Positions 43,060-54,009 of a stretch of 64,000 nt of DNA are shown here, piece by piece (position 1 is the stretch's first letter; the number at the start of each line of letters is the position of its first letter). The stretch covers positions 328,759,106-328,823,105 of the forward strand of contig OY282558.1 of NCBI GenBank assembly GCA_958295665.1. Direction: 5' to 3'. The stretch comes from Tipula vernalis. Taxonomy: Eukaryota; Arthropoda; Insecta; Diptera; Tipulidae. The position numbers were made by a program, and so were the translations under genes. The notes beneath the pieces are model-generated. The model ran no database searches, had not been told where the DNA came from, and was given only the letters and a program-made list of their open reading frames with translations.

Positions 43060-44300
43060 GTCCCACCGTGCACTCTTTCACACATAACAAAACCGAAGGA
43101 TAGGATAGGATAGTTAGAAGTGACAGAATCGGCCCGGTTACAGACACCTAGGTATAGCCGATAGTTAGTAAATTGTTAGTAATTATATAGTAAAATAGTT
43201 AGCACAGGACAACACAATTTCTAAACTACAGCTAATTTACTACTTCTTGATCCTGGAGCGTTGATTCAAGCTAAAATTTAATTCTGAAACTCAGGATTAA
43301 TTTAATCCCTATAATAATGATTAATTCTGGAACTATGTTATATTCTGAAAATTGGATTATTTATTATCATATTAAGGAAGAGATCCCTTTAAATATTCTC
43401 TTAACTAAATTAATTAATATACATTAATAAACAAAACACAACATAATAAAAAGATTAGCACAAGACAGCACAATCTAACTACATTATTAGATGATCATGT
43501 CTCTGGAATCCAGGGTCGGATACTCAGGACTCCCTAAATTTATAACAGGACTTAGAAAAATTATTAATAATGTTGTAATTTCACCCCTGTCCGCTTATCA
43601 TTCATTTACCTGCTAAAATATTTAAGAAAAATATAAAATAACAACACTTATTTCCTTATTCATAGTCCTTTTATATTTAATTAATTAATTATTACGTGCT
43701 GCAACAAGGATTAACATTAACATTTAAACATAAAATTTAACTTAAAACCAATCATCTATTTCCTACCGAATCAGAAAAAGAAAATACATCATAATAGATC
43801 CAATTATTCTATAAAATTTATATAAAATGATTTAAATGATAATGTTACAGTACCACAACACCTAGACTTATCAATAATTCAATTAGGTACTATAATTATA
43901 TGAAGAATCAACAAATAAAATTAATATAAAATTTAATATAAAAATTTCCAGGCGACTCTGAAAACTAAATTTAATTAATAAAACACCGTAATATCAAATT
44001 TTATTACTTAAATGAATAATTATTATAACAGGATCTTCAGTATTCACGATCACACATCGTATACACTCATTTACACATACCAAAACCGATGAATAGAATA
44101 TGATTATAAGTTGGGACTGCTAAGCGATTGATATATAGCAAATTATTAGTACAATAAATGATAAACAGGTTAGTACAAGATAGCCATTTTAACTACATGA
44201 TTAGATGCTCGTTTCTCTGTAAACCAATGCCAGAACTCAGGATTCTTTAAATCTAAATCAGGACATCAACAATTATTATTATAATTAATGTTTTAATTTA
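43060..44300. repeat. Diverged direct repeats, about 1 kb apart
   Basis: 'acacataacaaaaccga' (43080) and 'acacataccaaaaccgatg' (44073) start two parallel blocks. Each continues with 'gatagttagtaaattgttag' or 'atatatagcaaattattag', 'gttagcacaggacaacac' or 'gttagtacaagatagcc', and 'aactac'. A third partial copy lies at 43440-43560 ('attagcacaagacagcacaa', 'aactacattattagatgatc'). An older duplication of a non-coding element; the family is unknown. Confidence 0.6.
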
Positions 44301-44350
44301 CTAATTTTGTTGACATAATTAAGATAAACAAAAATCAAAATCTACGAAAT

Positions 44351-45360
44351 TTATACTTATTATATACCCCATAAAACTTCGGCTCCGTTTATGGACGTAT
44401 TACCCTGCAAAATCAAGCATGCAATGTAAATAAAATAATAAATCAATGAAAAGAACCTGAAACGTTATTTTCTTAAAAATTTATCGGTGTACCATTTCAG
44501 TAAAATTGACGTTTGTATGTAAACATTGCAACCTAAACTTCAAAAAATCCATTAAGTTAATTAATTAAGTTCAATACATTTAGCATAACAATTTGTCTTT
44601 ACATAATTCCACGTTGTTCACATTCGTTTAATCAAAATTTGGCATGCATAAATAAATACGTCATTATGTGTTGCAAACCAAATCACAACTCAACTTAAAA
44701 TTAATATTTCAAAATTAGTATTTAATTATCTAACTTAGTTAATTTATAAACTTATAATATTAATAAAAATCAATTAAATATAATTTAATGTAGTTTATAA
44801 TACCCTGTAAAAAATAAATCATACCCAAATATACTCTTAAATAAATCTAAGGACGTGTTCGAAGTTTGTAATAATTATTCCAGCTGTAATAATTATGACA
44901 CTATTTTGTATGCAACCAAATTATTACAGCTACTACGGGTTGTAATTTTGACAGTTCTGTAATAATATTCATAAACAAAAGTGCACAATAACAATAATTA
45001 AGCCGTATTACGTTAATTTATTTCAAAAAAAAATTGTACAAATAAAACTTATTACAAAATTTGAAAGAGACAATTATTTCACTTCTGTCAAAATTATTAC
45101 AAAAACAAAATTATTACAAACTTCGAACACGTCCTAAATATAGTATATCCATAAAACTTTATCTCATTTCTCGTACATATTACCCTGCCACTAAATTATG
45201 CACACATAAATCTTAAACTCAAATCATCATTTTCAAATTAGCATTTTATTTATATATTTAGTTACTTTATAATTTTATAATATTAAATTAAATTAATTTA
45301 AAATCAATTTGATGCAATTTGTAATACCCTGTAAAAAAATTATTAATCATAAATAAATAA
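44351..45360. repeat. Second pair of diverged direct repeats around the MITE
   Basis: 'cataaaacttcggctccg' then 'tattaccctgc' (44368-44408) is echoed at 45151-45190 ('cataaaactttatctcattt' then 'tattaccctgcc'). The block 44640-44825, ending 'gtttataataccctgtaaaaaa', is echoed at 45190-45340, ending 'atttgtaataccctgtaaaaaa'. The MITE at 44851-45134 sits between the copies. Confidence 0.6.
44851..45134. mobile_element. Harbinger-type (Tourist-like) MITE with TAA target duplication
   Basis: The left end 'ggacgtgttcgaagtttgta' plus 'ataat' (44851-44875) and the right end are exact inverse copies over about 25 bases. Three-base 'taa' duplications flank the element (44848-44850 and 45135-45137). 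The length is 284 bp, with no coding capacity. A 3-bp TWA target site and GG-starting inverted repeats are the hallmark of PIF/Harbinger elements. Further inverted 'gtaataat' and 'tttgacag' motifs lie inside. Confidence 0.88.
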
Positions 45361-45460
45361 ACTATTTTCAATGAATTGTATAAGACGGATTCCAATTCGA
45401 CTCAAACCCATTCGATTATACGAAGTATAAGAATCCTATTTTGTATAGTATCTACATTAT

Positions 45461-46670
45461 ATGCATACAAATAGCGTCACAATGCCTCGAACTAAAATTA
45501 TATATAAAAGGAATACCAATCCATACATACGAACGATCACCACTGCCAGTATAGACACTATCATTTGTGCTACCATACATTTACACCGCTTTTATTCAGT
45601 GGCAATAGTTATAAATAATTTCAAAAAACCAACAAAAATGTCCATACAAGACAATACATACAAAGAAAATATATAAATTTATATTATCTTCCATGTGCGT
45701 AGCAGGGGACATAACAAAGCGTACGCGTATTATCTATAATACCTATAGACAATTCACTTATGAATAACAAAACCCAATTATATGCATACGTATAGATCCA
45801 CTCAAAATACAAATTATATAAACAAAAAATCATACTAAATTCCTGTTCTATATAACAAACAATATTCAGGAACATATTTGTGTCGATTGTCAAAACCAAC
45901 ATTAATGTACCACAAACCTGATTGTCACCAATTTTATAAATTTATTTTGCGCTTATACATGAAAGGATTGGTGATCGACAGATTATATAAATGAGTGAGA
46001 AAAACAAACAAATTGTAGATAAAACAAAACAAACGAATTGTGAAGGGAGAATTGGGTATGTTAATAATGAAAAGAAAAAACTAATTGGGAATGGGATTGG
46101 TTAGATGAGAGTATTTTGATTTTATTCTATTTTTGCACCAACACTTTCAACTATAAGCTATTAAACGTAAGAGTGCATCTGTGTGCTTCATCAGTGAATT
46201 AGGCCTGTAGTATTACATTAGTGTTGGTTTTGCGATTGCACATACAATAAAACACAAGAACACTTATAAATATGCGTAAAAATAAAATAAGATATGAAAA
46301 TTAACTACGTACATTATATCAAATTAAACTAAAATCAATTTTAATACAATCCAATTATTAGATTTTAGTAATTAAATTGTATGTACAACCACAAGGAAAT
46401 TTAAAATCATGCACTTAATCAAAAAATCAAGAATTTTGATTTCTTTAGCTATAAATACAAAACATTGCCTGATAAATGCATCCCGGTGGATTGCATTTTC
46501 CAAAATTACACTTTAACTATTATTTCACTTTAAATAAATTGAATTAAATTAAATTAAATTAAATTAGAATTAAAATGTATGTCCATTTGTATATAAAGTA
46601 TATACATAACACTTCACACTAACACATAAATAAAAAATAAAAATTAAATTAAATTAAATTAAATTTTGAA
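45461..46670. other. AT-rich sequence inside the nested insertion
   Basis: Small frames (45461-45676, 45684-45902) have no motif. '(aaatt)n' runs lie at 46540-46566 and 46642-46666. Confidence 0.4.
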
Positions 46671-46718
46671 GAGGAAAGACAAAATACGTCTATCCTCTTT
46701 GAATGTTCGCTCGATCCT

Positions 46719-46760
<42 letters not shown>
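46671..46760 (+). repeat. Hairpin followed by 41-base poly-A
   Basis: 'gaggaaagac' (46671-46680) pairs with 'gtctatcctc' (46688-46697). After a short spacer comes an uninterrupted run of 41 A (46720-46760). This may be the 3' tail of a retroposed element on the plus strand, or simple-sequence expansion. Confidence 0.7.
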
Positions 46761-46763
<3 letters not shown>

Positions 46764-47256
46764 AAAAATTATAAAAAAAAATTAAATTTCTCAAAATTCT
46801 CTGTTCGTAAAAGAAAGTCGTGTGTTGGCCACACCTCAATTTTTTTTTTTCACAACAAACAACACTGTAATCCACACGGTTAATATAATTTCACGCCATG
46901 AGGAAATGAAGGTCAGCACATAATCCGTTCTTGAAATTCCGCTGACTTTTATGATGACTATCTCGTATTGGTTTATACGGTAGGAATTCTAAAGCGGTAA
47001 CCCTGGTAGTTAGCGAGAAATCACGCTATAATCGAAAAAAAACAGGGTTAATGCGATTAACGCACGAACCACAACACCAATCTTACCTCGGCCAATATAT
47101 GATAATTTATAGATGAATAATACTATACTTATTTAGATCAATTTTTAATTTAGTTGATTTGCACTAACTGACAAGACGATCGCCTGATATCGAATGATCA
47201 TTGTTTGCAGTAATTTATTATTTAATGACACCGGATCAAATTTGGATTCATAAACA

Positions 47257-47580
47257 TTGAAACCAGTTTGCGAAAATATAGGGGAAAAACAACGTCGTAT
47301 CACTTCTATGTTACAGTCTGCCACACAACGTTACACCGTTTCTAATGCAGATGTCGAACGGGTTTTTTCTGTAATGAATGTGATTAAACCAAAGGCGAAA
47401 AACAGAATGAAAATTAAACTATTGAAGTGTTTACTTACTATACGTTGTGGTCTAAAGGTAGCTGGTCATACTTGCAATACGTATAATATACCGAAGGAAG
47501 TCGTGGCAAAAATCGGTACAATGCAAACTTACAAAGGTACTGAAGCGGATCTGGATGATCTTATTGATAGTCAATTTTGA
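47257..47580 (+). pseudogene. hAT transposase, C-terminal dimerisation domain
   Basis: From about residue 27 the frame reads 'TVSNADVERVFSVMNVIKPK' and 'NRMKIKLLKCLLTIRCGL', the hATC dimerisation signature. It ends at a natural TGA (47580). The first 25 or so residues (up to 'QSATQRY') probably belong to the inserted DNA, so the start at 47257 is not the real one. It matches the family of the 39.6-41.4 kb part and completes it. Confidence 0.85.
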
Positions 47581-48107
47581 AAATTATAAAATATATTATT
47601 AATTAAATGTTACATGAAAGAGAAGCTTTACTCTGTGTTATTAAAGTTATTATTTAGATATTATTTATTTATTTGATAAAGCAATATTAATTTTGAATTC
47701 AAATATATTGTACAACATGTTCGAAAATACATGTTCTCGAAATCGTTTGTTTAATTTATAAAAATATTATTTATGTACATGTAGGTTCTATAATTAATTC
47801 AATTGTAACTTTATTTGGAAAACCTAAATACTATTAATTAAAGTTTGGTCATTTCAATCAAATCTAAAAAAAAAACCTCAAAATTCCTTCATTCATCATT
47901 TAGCGGTTTCTAGCGGCTTTTTCAAACACTTCTAGCGATAGTAATTTTGTGTAGTTGGCAACACTGTACTCTTGCCATTTTCATTAAAATTAAATTGAGA
48001 CGTCAAAATGTCGACGGAATTTATTTTAGGATTATTTAAAGGATTTTATTCTAAAATACAATAGTTTTTATCGGTCGTGGACAAAGTGTGGTATTCTACT
48101 CGCATGT
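47581..48107. other. hAT 3' end and short spacer
   Basis: 3' non-coding part of the hAT element to 47966, with 'tagcgg' subterminal motifs near 47900-47940. About 140 bases of flank follow before the foldback element. Confidence 0.5.
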
Positions 48108-48115
48108 ATTGGCTG

Positions 48116-49021
48116 GATTCCCCGAAAATTCATCGAAGCACATTTCATTCTTCGCAATAACAATTCATCGAAATCACAATTCACCGAAAAATTCATATTA
48201 AAAGTTCCAAAAGATCCATAATAAAATGATTTTAGTATGAGACTTCGTTTATTTATTATTTTAAATAAGGGTCGAGCTTAGTTAACTAAATGATGACTTG
48301 ATTACGTTTATAGTGAAAGATAACCCATGTTTAACCAACGTTTAACCCTAAGTATAAACATACTAATTATCTACGATAGAAAAGATTTTATTAGAATTTC
48401 AATTCGCAAAAGGTTGAATTTGATTTGTAAGAAGCTAAATTTGAAATGAAAAAGGTTGAATTTGAACTGAAAATCCTGCTCTTACGTGCGGCACGCAGTA
48501 TGACATGTTTGCTGATCCCGGCTCCTATGTCCCCCGAAGTTCAAATCTAAAGCTCCTCGGAGGGCTAAGCGTGCCCGTGAGAGTTATCGAAGCCTCTACA
48601 ATTCTATTTATATTTTTGGTTATTTACGTTTCGTAACCGAAATCCAAATTTTCCAGAATTTATTAAAAACAAGATTTTGAAGAACAAGATTTCGATCCGC
48701 TCCTAAATAATTTTCTTCTTCGCATTATTTGTATTTTTGCTGAGTGAGTGTTTTTTTTTTTGATATATAATTCGTTCGAATAATTATAAAAATTATATTG
48801 TTAATAACAAATTAAAATTAAAATGTTTAACAATTATTCTTGTTAATCAATTAAAAAACAAAACAAAAATTAAACGAAGTCTCACACTAAAATCGTTTTA
48901 TTATGGATCTTTTGGAACTTTTAATATAAATTTTTTGGTGAATTATGATGTGATTTCGTAAAATTGTTGTACTCTGAAATGTTGTTCGCAGAATTGTGCT
49001 TCGATGAACTTTCGGGATACC
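48116..49021. mobile_element. Foldback (MULE-like) element with about 150-bp inverted termini
   Basis: The left terminus (48116-48252) and right terminus (48872-49021) are inverted copies. They share 'ttcatcgaagcaca', 'aattcacc.aaaaa', 'tattaaaagttccaaaagat', 'ccataataaaa.gatttta' and 'gagacttcgttta'. 'attggctg' flanks the pair on both sides (48108-48115 and 49022-49029), an 8-bp target duplication. The inner 620 bp are non-coding with one GC-richer patch (48480-48580). Long inverted ends plus an 8-9 bp duplication point to Mutator-like or another foldback group. No transposase is carried. Confidence 0.85.
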
Positions 49022-49089
49022 ATTGGCTGTTATTCACTCATGTGATTTACGACACTCGCATATTCAAAGATAATTAAGATACCTCGAAA

Positions 49090-49861
49090 ATGTAAATGGA
49101 AGCATTACTATTTAAAAAAGACGCTTGGGGATATGTAAACGGTTATAATATCAAGCCTGCAATTATGGAAGGAAATGCTGCGTCGATTGCTACTGAAAAG
49201 ACATGAACGGAGAAAAATCGAAAGGCAAGATAGGATATTATTGTATCAATAAATTCATCAGAGCTAAAATAAATAAAAGGCTGTGGAAGTTCTCGCGAGG
49301 TTTGGTTAAAGCTTGAGAATATTTATCGATCAAGAAGACCAGCTCGTAAAGCAACGATTCTTAGCAATTAACACTCCAGAGGATGCAGGAAGGGATAATA
49401 TGCGCGGCCATATTCAAAACTTTTTCGACACAGTCGATAAACTTGAAGACTTATTGACAATCATTGTATTGTACAGTTTACCGTCAAATTTTGAAAATTT
49501 TCGATGTGGAATGGAGTCTCGTGTCGAATTGCCATCACCAGAAGTACTCAAAATAAAAACCATAGAAGAAGACGAAGCGAGGAAGAGTAATGCGCGAGCA
49601 GCAGTTCCCGATGCGTTATTTGTAAAGAAATTTACGATGAAACAGAAATTCCAATGAGGAAATAATGATGAAACAAAAACGCCGAAGAAAGGGGCTAATT
49701 GCTGGCACAGATCTAAGCAGAGTAATTCAACTTATGTTGTATACTGGATCGAAATTTTCGAATGAATACTCCGCACTAAAAGCTGAGAACGAAAATATAA
49801 ATCAATGATGGTGTCTCAATAGTGGATATTCCACACATCTTTGTAAGAATGAAGAAAAATT
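49090..49861 (+). pseudogene. Copia gag and protease remnant
   Basis: From 'MEALLFKKDAWGYVNG' near 49097, after two stops, comes 'LSINSSEL' and a short frame break. The reading 49313-49657 then contains 'KLEDLLTIIVLYSLPSNFENF', the gag block of Copia elements. Near 49680-49700 lies 'GANCWHRSK', part of a zinc knuckle. Near 49808-49850 the protease site reads 'WCLNSGYSTHLC', where the usual catalytic Asp (LDSG) is Asn. The protease is therefore dead at the active site, independent of the frame breaks. Confidence 0.7.
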
Positions 49862-50160
49862 AGAGCAATAATATGTTGTTGTATGTAAGAGTTAATAAAA
49901 TAAAATTATGGAATTTAGCCTTTTTTAACAAAATTATAAATGAAACATTTATTTTTTCCTAACAAATAACAAATTAAAATTTAAACTTTGTTATTATTTT
50001 ATTTTAATATTTCGGCATTCATACCATTTTCAAAAAATATTCACTGAAAAACAATTGAAACCAAATTAAAAATTAATCAATTAGTACTTCCTTACTTTAT
50101 TAAGAATTTAATTTTTGTAACCCTTAGGTTAGGTTAGGTTGGAGTGGCTGCCTTACATAA
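49862..50160. mobile_element. Small insertion carrying three TTAGG units
   Basis: The Copia protease region is interrupted by 299 bp flanked by 'agaaaaatt' (49853-49861 and 50161-50169), a 9-base direct repeat that fits a target duplication. Near its right edge is 'ttaggttaggttaggttgg' (50124-50142) followed by 'agtggctgcc'. It has no coding capacity. The family is not identified; non-autonomous. Confidence 0.6.
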
Positions 50161-51097
50161 AGAAAAATTTGAAGACATGCCTCTTGTTTCAAATCGGACA
50201 TTAAATCTCGCGAGCAACACATCTACGATGGTGAGTGGCAAAGGAACCGTAAAACGAAGGCTGCAGTAGAAAAACATAAGTTTAAACAACGCTGTATATG
50301 TACAGGATACAACGGAATCAGATACGGCAAACAAGAAACCTACAGGGCCATTTAAACATGAGAAGTTTACAGGAATCTCAACGCGATAAAGCGATTAATG
50401 GATTATATCTCGAAAAAGTCAACGAGTCAACATCTTTTCCAAAGAAGTCGAGTCGTGAAACGGAATTTTTAGAAATAATGCATAGCGATGTGTGCGGGGT
50501 CCTATGCGTACTGAATCGAATGGGAAAGCGAGATCTATCGATGACTATTCGAGATGGTGCGAAATTAAATTCACCAAAACAAAAGATGAAGTTTTCAAAA
50601 CATTCAAGGCGTTTAAGGCAAGCGCGGAGAATCAAACCGGAAGAAAAATAAAACATTTACAATCGGATAACCGTAAGGAATACGTGAACAACAAATTTGA
50701 TGCATTTCTACAAGAAAATGATATCAAAAGACGGCTCACGGTTCCATATAATCTAGAACAAAATGGGGTGGCTAAAAGGAGGAATCGTACACTCACAGAT
50801 GTAACGAGATGTCTCTTAACAGATTTACAACTTCCGCAATCTTTTTGGGCCGAAGCAATGTCAACACCGAATTATATTCGAAATCATTGCCCTTCGAGCA
50901 GCAGAAAAATTCCCGATGTGAGTTTCTTTCACACATTCGGAATAATTGGATACGGTCTTAACCGAGATCCTATCAGAGAAAAATTCGATCCTCGATCAAA
51001 GAAATGTATATTTGGTTATTCCGATCATTCTAAGGTGTTCATTCTAACTCGAGATATTAAATTCTTAAAGAATCAAAACAGATTGACAGAAATATAA
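50161..51097 (+). pseudogene. Copia integrase, catalytic Glu replaced by Lys
   Basis: After a GAG-pre-integrase stretch ('LNLASNTSTMVSGKGTV' near 50195-50250), two frames (50298-50651, 50492-51097) carry the rve core: 'MHSDVCG' (first Asp), 'IKHLQSDNRKEYV' (second Asp, with the Gly after Asn now Arg) and 'NLEQNGVAKRRNRTL'. In that last motif Lys occupies the place of the catalytic Glu (normally NGVAERxNRT), consistent with a GAA-to-AAA change. The rest, 'LPQSFWAEAM' and 'GYGLNRDPIREKFDPRSKKCIFGY', is normal for Copia. The enzyme cannot be active. Confidence 0.8.
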
Positions 51098-51119
51098 AAT
51101 GGTCCAAAAACTTAAAAAT

Positions 51120-51770
51120 AACCATGAGCACGAAAAGAAGAAAAGCCGAGAAGTGGATATTGAATTAAAAACTATTGATTTTATCGACAACAACGATTTT
51201 ATGAATGACGACGAAATTGATATAAATCCAGCAGAATTATCCACATCATCATCATCATCCTCATAGGAAAGCGAGGAAGGTGAAAATTCTTAGCAAGGGG
51301 AAGAAGAATGTCAAGAACATGTAGCTCGTAGAGATCGAGGGAGACCTGGAAGGATTCTCAGTGGTTATAGAGGACAACCGAAAAAGAATTACCTTATGCA
51401 ACTTGCAAATAACGCAGAAACGGAATATAGGAACATTAATGATGTCGTAGAATGAAACAAAGCCATCGCGTCTGAACTCAAATCAATCATTAAAAAAGGT
51501 ACGTGGAAAATCGTAGATCGTCCTAACGAAAAGAAAATCAATGGTAGTCGAGTCGTACTCCAGAATCAATATAGTCCTGATGGAATGAACAATAGTATAA
51601 CAATCTATAATGACTCTCGCGGCATGATACCGTATGACCGTTCATCAGATCGACATTAAAATGGCATATTTAAACGGAGTAAATTTCGAAAAAGGCACTG
51701 TACGGCGAAGTGTTGACGTCTACATCTACTTGGAATCAAAGACGTGAACATGAAGATGCATTAATACCTC
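51120..51770 (+). pseudogene. Copia reverse transcriptase, heavily deleted
   Basis: The plus strand reads an Asp/Ser-rich linker, then 'NKAIASELKSIIKKGTWKIVDRP' and 'NGSRVVLQNQYSPDG' (51455-51580), the start of RVT_2. A gap follows, and then 'VHQIDIKMAYLNG' near 51640-51678, with the first catalytic Asp block. The YVDD box and everything after it are missing. Ends near 51770. Confidence 0.7.
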
Positions 51771-53148
51771 TCACATCGAGAGGAAGTGTTAAAGTTTATA
51801 AAAATATCATAGCAACTTTGTTATAAAATCCAGGGTGTTTTTATTTAACGGATTTGTTTTCTGTTTTTTCCTGTTTTAAAATATTGTACTGGAGATAATA
51901 TTTCTTTATCAATGAATAAATTCTACAAGCTTCAATTATCCAAAACTGCGCTAATAATATTTTTATAAAAATTGTGTACGGATGTGAAATTTTTCAAAAA
52001 CAATTAAAAACAAAAAATGGTCACTAGAATTTTTGACTCTCTTTGTTTTTATTGGTACTACGAGTTGGTACGACGAGTAAAAAATACTGTCAGGTGTCAG
52101 TAAATATTTCATAATGGACAAGTTCCAGTAGGATCTTTGTTTTGAGTATTTCTAATTTTATATACAAATTTTTTGTTATTTGTTATTTTTTGTCAGAAAC
52201 TTCATGTCGGTCATTATTAAGTTTATTCGATAAATTTAGATCGAATGGTACGAGTATAGTTATTGAAAATTGATTAGTAATTAAGAATTAATAACATTTA
52301 AACAGTCTATAATCTAAATAAGTTGAAGTGGTTTTACTTTGATCTCAAACATAATGATTCGAAAAAATACTGTTACTATGATAGTCTAGCGTTGTTTTCA
52401 AAATTTTTTGTATTCTGGTATAAATATTATGGAATCACAAACCACCAAATGTATACAGCACTGTTTTTCTAAATTATTTCTATTTTCTACTATGACTCTT
52501 TATCAAACTATCCGTAATAAATCATTTTTAATTTATTATTATTTTTTGTAAAGTTAAACAAATAGAAAAATCTAATGTACGCCGAACTGATCGAACATAC
52601 TTTTAATTATTTGCACTATATATGTACAGTTGTTTAGTTAAGTTTTCATCAGTTTTATGGTAAAACATAAATTATTTTTAATTTTAAGTAATTTTCTATC
52701 CAATCTTTAATTTATTTGATCTTCTCTCTATATGAATTGTAAATTTCTGTTATTTTCGTTTTATAAATATTTATATGTACGGCACGGAGTATAGAAAAAA
52801 AAAAATTGAAAAACTAAAATTCTAAATATCTACATATAGTATATATGTAAGTGAAATTACTCTGCTAGCTAGTTGTTATGTTACTGTAAAACAAATATGG
52901 TTTAATTATTTACATTAGAACATTATATAAACGATTAGGTCACACACCGTTTTATAATAAGAATACAACTTTTTAATTAATATGATTGGGTCTGAATTGG
53001 TACGACCGCTGGTTTACTTGCTGTAGCAGACTATCGCAAATAATCTAACATTAAAATAAAGAGGGGCAATTATACTCAAATTCAAAGTTATTTTTGATCC
53101 GATAACATCAATAAATTTAAATCAAAAAGCATATAAATGAAATGCCAT
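51771..53148. other. AT-rich non-coding stretch
   Basis: No gene. 'ttggtacgac' recurs near 52062 and 52996 but is too short to interpret. Confidence 0.4.
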
Positions 53149-53156
53149 CTAGAAGG

Positions 53157-53600
53157 CAGGGCTGCGAAGTCGGTAAAATAATTCTTCGACTCCGACTCCG
53201 ATGTATTAAAAGTTGATTATCCGACTCCGACTCGGACTCATTCATGTAATGAAAATATTATAAAATTCGTAGTACTGCTCTTATTCAAATTCTTTCGTCC
53301 TAAGGACATATTTTAAGCATAACAAAAATTAAAGAATACAGTATGACCCAGGCCTCGAATCAGGCTTATTCATTCATTTCGTTCTTACTCATACGTTATC
53401 AAGCAGAAACGTAACGAGATTTTTCCTAAGAGGAACATTACGCTATGCCAGCCATTCATTATAAAATTGACCGGGGGTCAAATATACTGATCAAAGTCTT
53501 TTTGTACCTAAGGGTAAAGTGAATTTTAGGAAAGAAAGAAAATATAAAATGCAGGGTCGGAGTATTTTTCCGACTCCGTTAAAAGGGCTCCGCAGCCCTG
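53157..53600. mobile_element. hAT-type MITE with 8-bp target duplication
   Basis: Starts 'cagggctgcgaag' and ends with the inverse 'ctccgcagccctg', a 13-base inverted repeat with one mismatch. It is flanked by 'ctagaagg' (53149-53156) and 'ctagaatg' (53601-53608), an 8-bp duplication with one difference. 'gactccgactc' repeats line the left side and 'ttccgactccg' the right. 444 bp, non-coding. CAGGGCTGCGGAG ends are known for a widespread animal hAT MITE family. Confidence 0.88.
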
Positions 53601-53609
53601 CTAGAATGT

Positions 53610-54005
53610 ATTATTTTCAACCAGTTTTAAATTTAAACTGGGTGTAAAAATTTATTATCGCTTGCTTTTATTTTCTTTAAATTTGGTACTTTAGAAAATG
53701 GTTTTAAATTATCACAAATTAAAACTACCAATCGAAAACACTTACACTGTCGAAGTTAAACTTATTAAAACAACTGGCTTGAATATTATTCGGTAATTTA
53801 TAAGTATCTCGGATACTAATGAAATTGTGGTGACCGAACTGGAGTTAGGATAAGCAAATTCTGTTGCTGCAGACGGTAATTTTTTTTAAATTCAATTGAA
53901 GTTGGTGTTGTTGTTATAATATCAAATATTTGGTACGAATGACCTTTGTGGCAATAGAAACGAGGTTGTTGTACAACATATTTTGGATTATTATACACAC
54001 ATATT
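53610..54005. other. Unassigned spacer
   Basis: A minus-strand frame at 53816-54013 has no motif. AT-rich. Confidence 0.35.
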
Positions 54006-54009
54006 TTAG

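Larger units (their letters stand above)
41403..47256. mobile_element. Nested insertion inside the hAT transposase
   Basis: About 5.9 kb of repeat-rich, gene-poor DNA separates 'LVMPVVP' from 'SNADVERVFS', which are adjacent in intact hAT proteins. At the joins, 'gttgtacc' (about 41361-41368) and 'gttacacc' (about 47330) are similar and could be the target duplication. The insert contains microsatellites, two long diverged direct repeats, a Harbinger-type MITE and a 41-base poly-A. No transposase or RT was recognised, so it may be a composite of several insertions. Confidence 0.6.
38981..47966 (+). mobile_element. hAT DNA transposon split by a 5.9-kb nested insertion
   Basis: The left end 'cagtgttaccaa' at 38981 and right end 'ttggcaacactg' at 47966 are inverted copies (11 of 12) of the CAGTG-type hAT terminus. 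'ctcttgc' flanks both sides (38974-38980 and 47969-47975), close to the 8-bp target duplication expected, with a two-base offset on the right. 'tagcg' or 'cgcta' recurs many times just inside both ends (39003-39112 and 47900-47940), as expected of subterminal transposase binding sites. The transposase gene is present in two parts (39611-41402 and 47257-47580). Confidence 0.82.
49090..51770 (+). mobile_element. Copia LTR retrotransposon, inactive fragment
   Basis: Plus-strand order: gag (UBN2-like), protease, GAG-pre-integrase, integrase, RT start. This is the Copia order, with integrase before RT. No LTR was recognised at either end. Many stops, one 299-bp insertion, and large RT deletions mark it as a dead copy. 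Confidence 0.8.

Noticed and set aside
50124..50142. TTAGG repeats as an interstitial telomere
   Set aside because: Only three units, followed by a sequence typical of dispersed fly repeats and located inside a transposon insertion.
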